DNA of 13,545 bases from JBJXFY01 sp046155815 (GTDB lineage Bacteria > Verrucomicrobiota > Verrucomicrobiia > Limisphaerales > CAIMTB01). Below the pieces are notes generated by a model, which had not been told where the DNA came from, did no database searches, and saw only the letters and a list, made by a program, of their open reading frames with translations. Shown piece after piece: positions 12,291 to 13,545 of this stretch; the stretch's first letter is position 1, and the number at the start of each line of letters is the position of its first letter. The stretch is from NCBI GenBank assembly GCA_046155815.1, contig JBJXFY010000243.1:1-13545 (forward strand), in the 5' to 3' direction. A program made the position numbers and the translations under genes.

Positions 12291-13545
12291 ATGAAACACC
12301 TTCTTTTGCCCGCCGCGACGGTCCGGACCTGGCTGTCCGGCATCGTCTGCGCGGTGCTCGCCGCCGCCCTGCCCGCCGCCGCCGTCGCGCCGGTCGTGAA
12401 GACCGTCCCGTGGGTCGCCGGCAGCCCGCTCATCCCGCACAACACCTGGAGCGGGAAGACCATCACCCTCAAGGGTACCTCCGACCAGTTCGGCGGCACC
12501 ATCTCGTACACCTGGGACTTCGGTGACGGCAGTCCGGTCGTCACCGGCCCCATCCCGAACACCACCGCCGCCTTCAAGCTGGAGGCCACCCACGCCTACG
12601 TGGGGTCGGTGGGTACGGTCTTCTCCGCCACGCTCACCGTCTCCAACTCAGGCACCGGCGAGAGCGCCAGCCAGCGCTATTACGTGGAAATCTTCCCGCA
12701 GACGCTCGAGGTCGAGATCAACGTCGCGATTGACGAGGGTCTCTGGAACATCCACAAGGCCCAGACCCGCACCGCCACCGACGCGGTCTGGCCCGGCCAC
12801 TACAGCTCGACGGCGGCGAACGTGAACGCCTTCGAGATCAACGGCCACCTCGAGACCGGCGGCGCGGACAATCCGTACGTTGAGACCGTCGCCCGCGGGC
12901 TGCGTCGGGTTTTCACCTACCTCGCCCGCTTTAACATCGGCGCCCAGCCCCTCGGCAACCCGGACAGCAACGGCAACGGCTTCGGCATCTACGTGCCGCA
13001 GTGGCCTTATGACTACCAGGTGGGAATCATGATTGACTGCCTGGTTGCCACCGGCACACCCAACGCCATCGCCCCCACCGGCCCAGCCGATGTGGTCGGC
13101 CGCACTTACAAGGACATCGTGCAGGACATGGTGGATTACTACGCTTTCTCCCAGTACGACTTCGGCGGCGGCGGCTATCCGGTGCTGGGTGGCTGGCGCT
13201 ACGGCCCGAACGAGTTCCCGGACAACTCCGCGGCCCAGTGGGCGGCCGTCGGCCTGATCCCCGCCGAACATATCTGGGGCTGCACCGTCCCGGCTTGGGT
13301 CAGGCCTGCCAACCTCGACTGGCTCCGCTACAGCCAGGACACCACCGGCTCTGACGCCGGCGTCTTCGGCTACACCGGCCCGTCGCCCATTTTCGGGCCT
13401 TTTGGGACCACTCCCTCCGGCATGGTACAGCTCGCCATGGTTGGCGTCGGACGCGGCGACATCATGTGGGATCGCTCCGAGACCTTCATGCGCGACAATT
13501 TCGGCAACGCTGCGGGCGAGGGCCAGTACTGGCTCAACGTGAAGG
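12291..13545 (+). CDS. Secreted PKD-domain protein with alpha/alpha-toroid-like region (3' truncated)
   Basis: An open frame runs from ATG 12291 to the window end without a stop, giving 418 visible residues. Residues 1-32 are a signal peptide with a twin hydrophobic run ending near AAAVA. A PKD domain spans ~45-135, with ISYTWDFGDGSPVV and ATHAYVG followed by FSATLTVSNSG. From ~140 the protein has repeated helix-turn blocks rich in aromatic residues and glycine: YVETVARGLRRVFTYL, YQVGIMIDCLVATG, YKDIVQDMVDYYAFSQ, GGWRYGPNEFPDNSAAQWAA and DWLRYSQ. The GGWRY...DNSAAQWA pattern is that of terpenoid-cyclase/prenyltransferase-type alpha/alpha toroids. No DxDD or other cyclase motif is visible in this part, so an enzyme role is not supported. 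A surface-binding or scaffold role is possible. The gene has a strong ribosome site and follows a PEP-CTERM gene by 103 bases. Whether it ends in a sorting tag lies outside the window. Confidence 0.8.
   Translation, partial: MKHLLLPAATVRTWLSGIVCAVLAAALPAAAVAPVVKTVPWVAGSPLIPHNTWSGKTITLKGTSDQFGGTISYTWDFGDGSPVVTGPIPNTTAAFKLEATHAYVGSVGTVFSATLTVSNSGTGESASQRYYVEIFPQTLEVEINVAIDEGLWNIHKAQTRTATDAVWPGHYSSTAANVNAFEINGHLETGGADNPYVETVARGLRRVFTYLARFNIGAQPLGNPDSNGNGFGIYVPQWPYDYQVGIMIDCLVATGTPNAIAPTGPADVVGRTYKDIVQDMVDYYAFSQYDFGGGGYPVLGGWRYGPNEFPDNSAAQWAAVGLIPAEHIWGCTVPAWVRPANLDWLRYSQDTTGSDAGVFGYTGPSPIFGPFGTTPSGMVQLAMVGVGRGDIMWDRSETFMRDNFGNAAGEGQYWLNVK

Overview
The window is GC-rich, densely coding DNA that most resembles a chromosome segment of a Verrucomicrobiota bacterium, perhaps of the Pedosphaera/Limisphaera kind. 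That placement is inferred from gene style and was not tested by any search. The signs are two exported proteins ending in PEP-CTERM sorting tags, a large secreted protein combining an immunoglobulin-like and a lamin-tail domain, a PKD protein with an alpha/alpha-toroid-like region, and a heptamer-based inverted repeat. No rRNA, tRNA, CRISPR array, transposase, integrase or phage gene was seen.

Layout. Positions 1-392 hold the 3' end of a PEP-CTERM metalloprotease-like gene, closed by an intrinsic terminator at 411-451. On the minus strand, 444-3032 encodes a membrane protein with a spermidine-synthase-like domain and a C-terminal helical tail. Its start lies inside a 30-bp-stem hairpin of heptamer repeats (2971-3043). 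Divergent from it, on the plus strand, are a fusion of a flippase-like membrane domain with a TIGR04283-type glycosyltransferase (3115-4773), a small conserved-type protein (4836-5066) and a GmhB/HisB-type HAD phosphatase (5078-5668). These three may form an envelope-glycan cluster. A convergent minus-strand asparagine-synthetase-like gene (5893-7212) follows. Divergent from that is a tRNA-dihydrouridine synthase (7312-8319). The last third carries exported proteins: a 901-residue Ig/lamin-tail protein (8496-11201), a short PEP-CTERM protein (11501-12187), and the beginning of a secreted PKD plus toroid protein (12291 to the window end).

How the genes fit together. Two themes are visible. The first is surface or extracellular proteins (1-392 and 8496 onward). 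The second is envelope glycan or lipid chemistry (3115-5668: polyprenol- or lipid-linked transfer, and sugar phosphate phosphatase). The asparagine-synthetase-like protein and the dihydrouridine synthase look like housekeeping or small-molecule neighbours that share a divergent promoter region of about 100 bp.

No clear-cut undescribed multi-gene system emerges. The points most worth a second look are the repeat hairpin that supplies a start codon, the membrane-domain/glycosyltransferase fusion, the asparagine synthetase homologue without its glutaminase nucleophile, the secreted PKD-toroid protein, and a shared CCCTA-NNN-TCGC motif just before three start codons.
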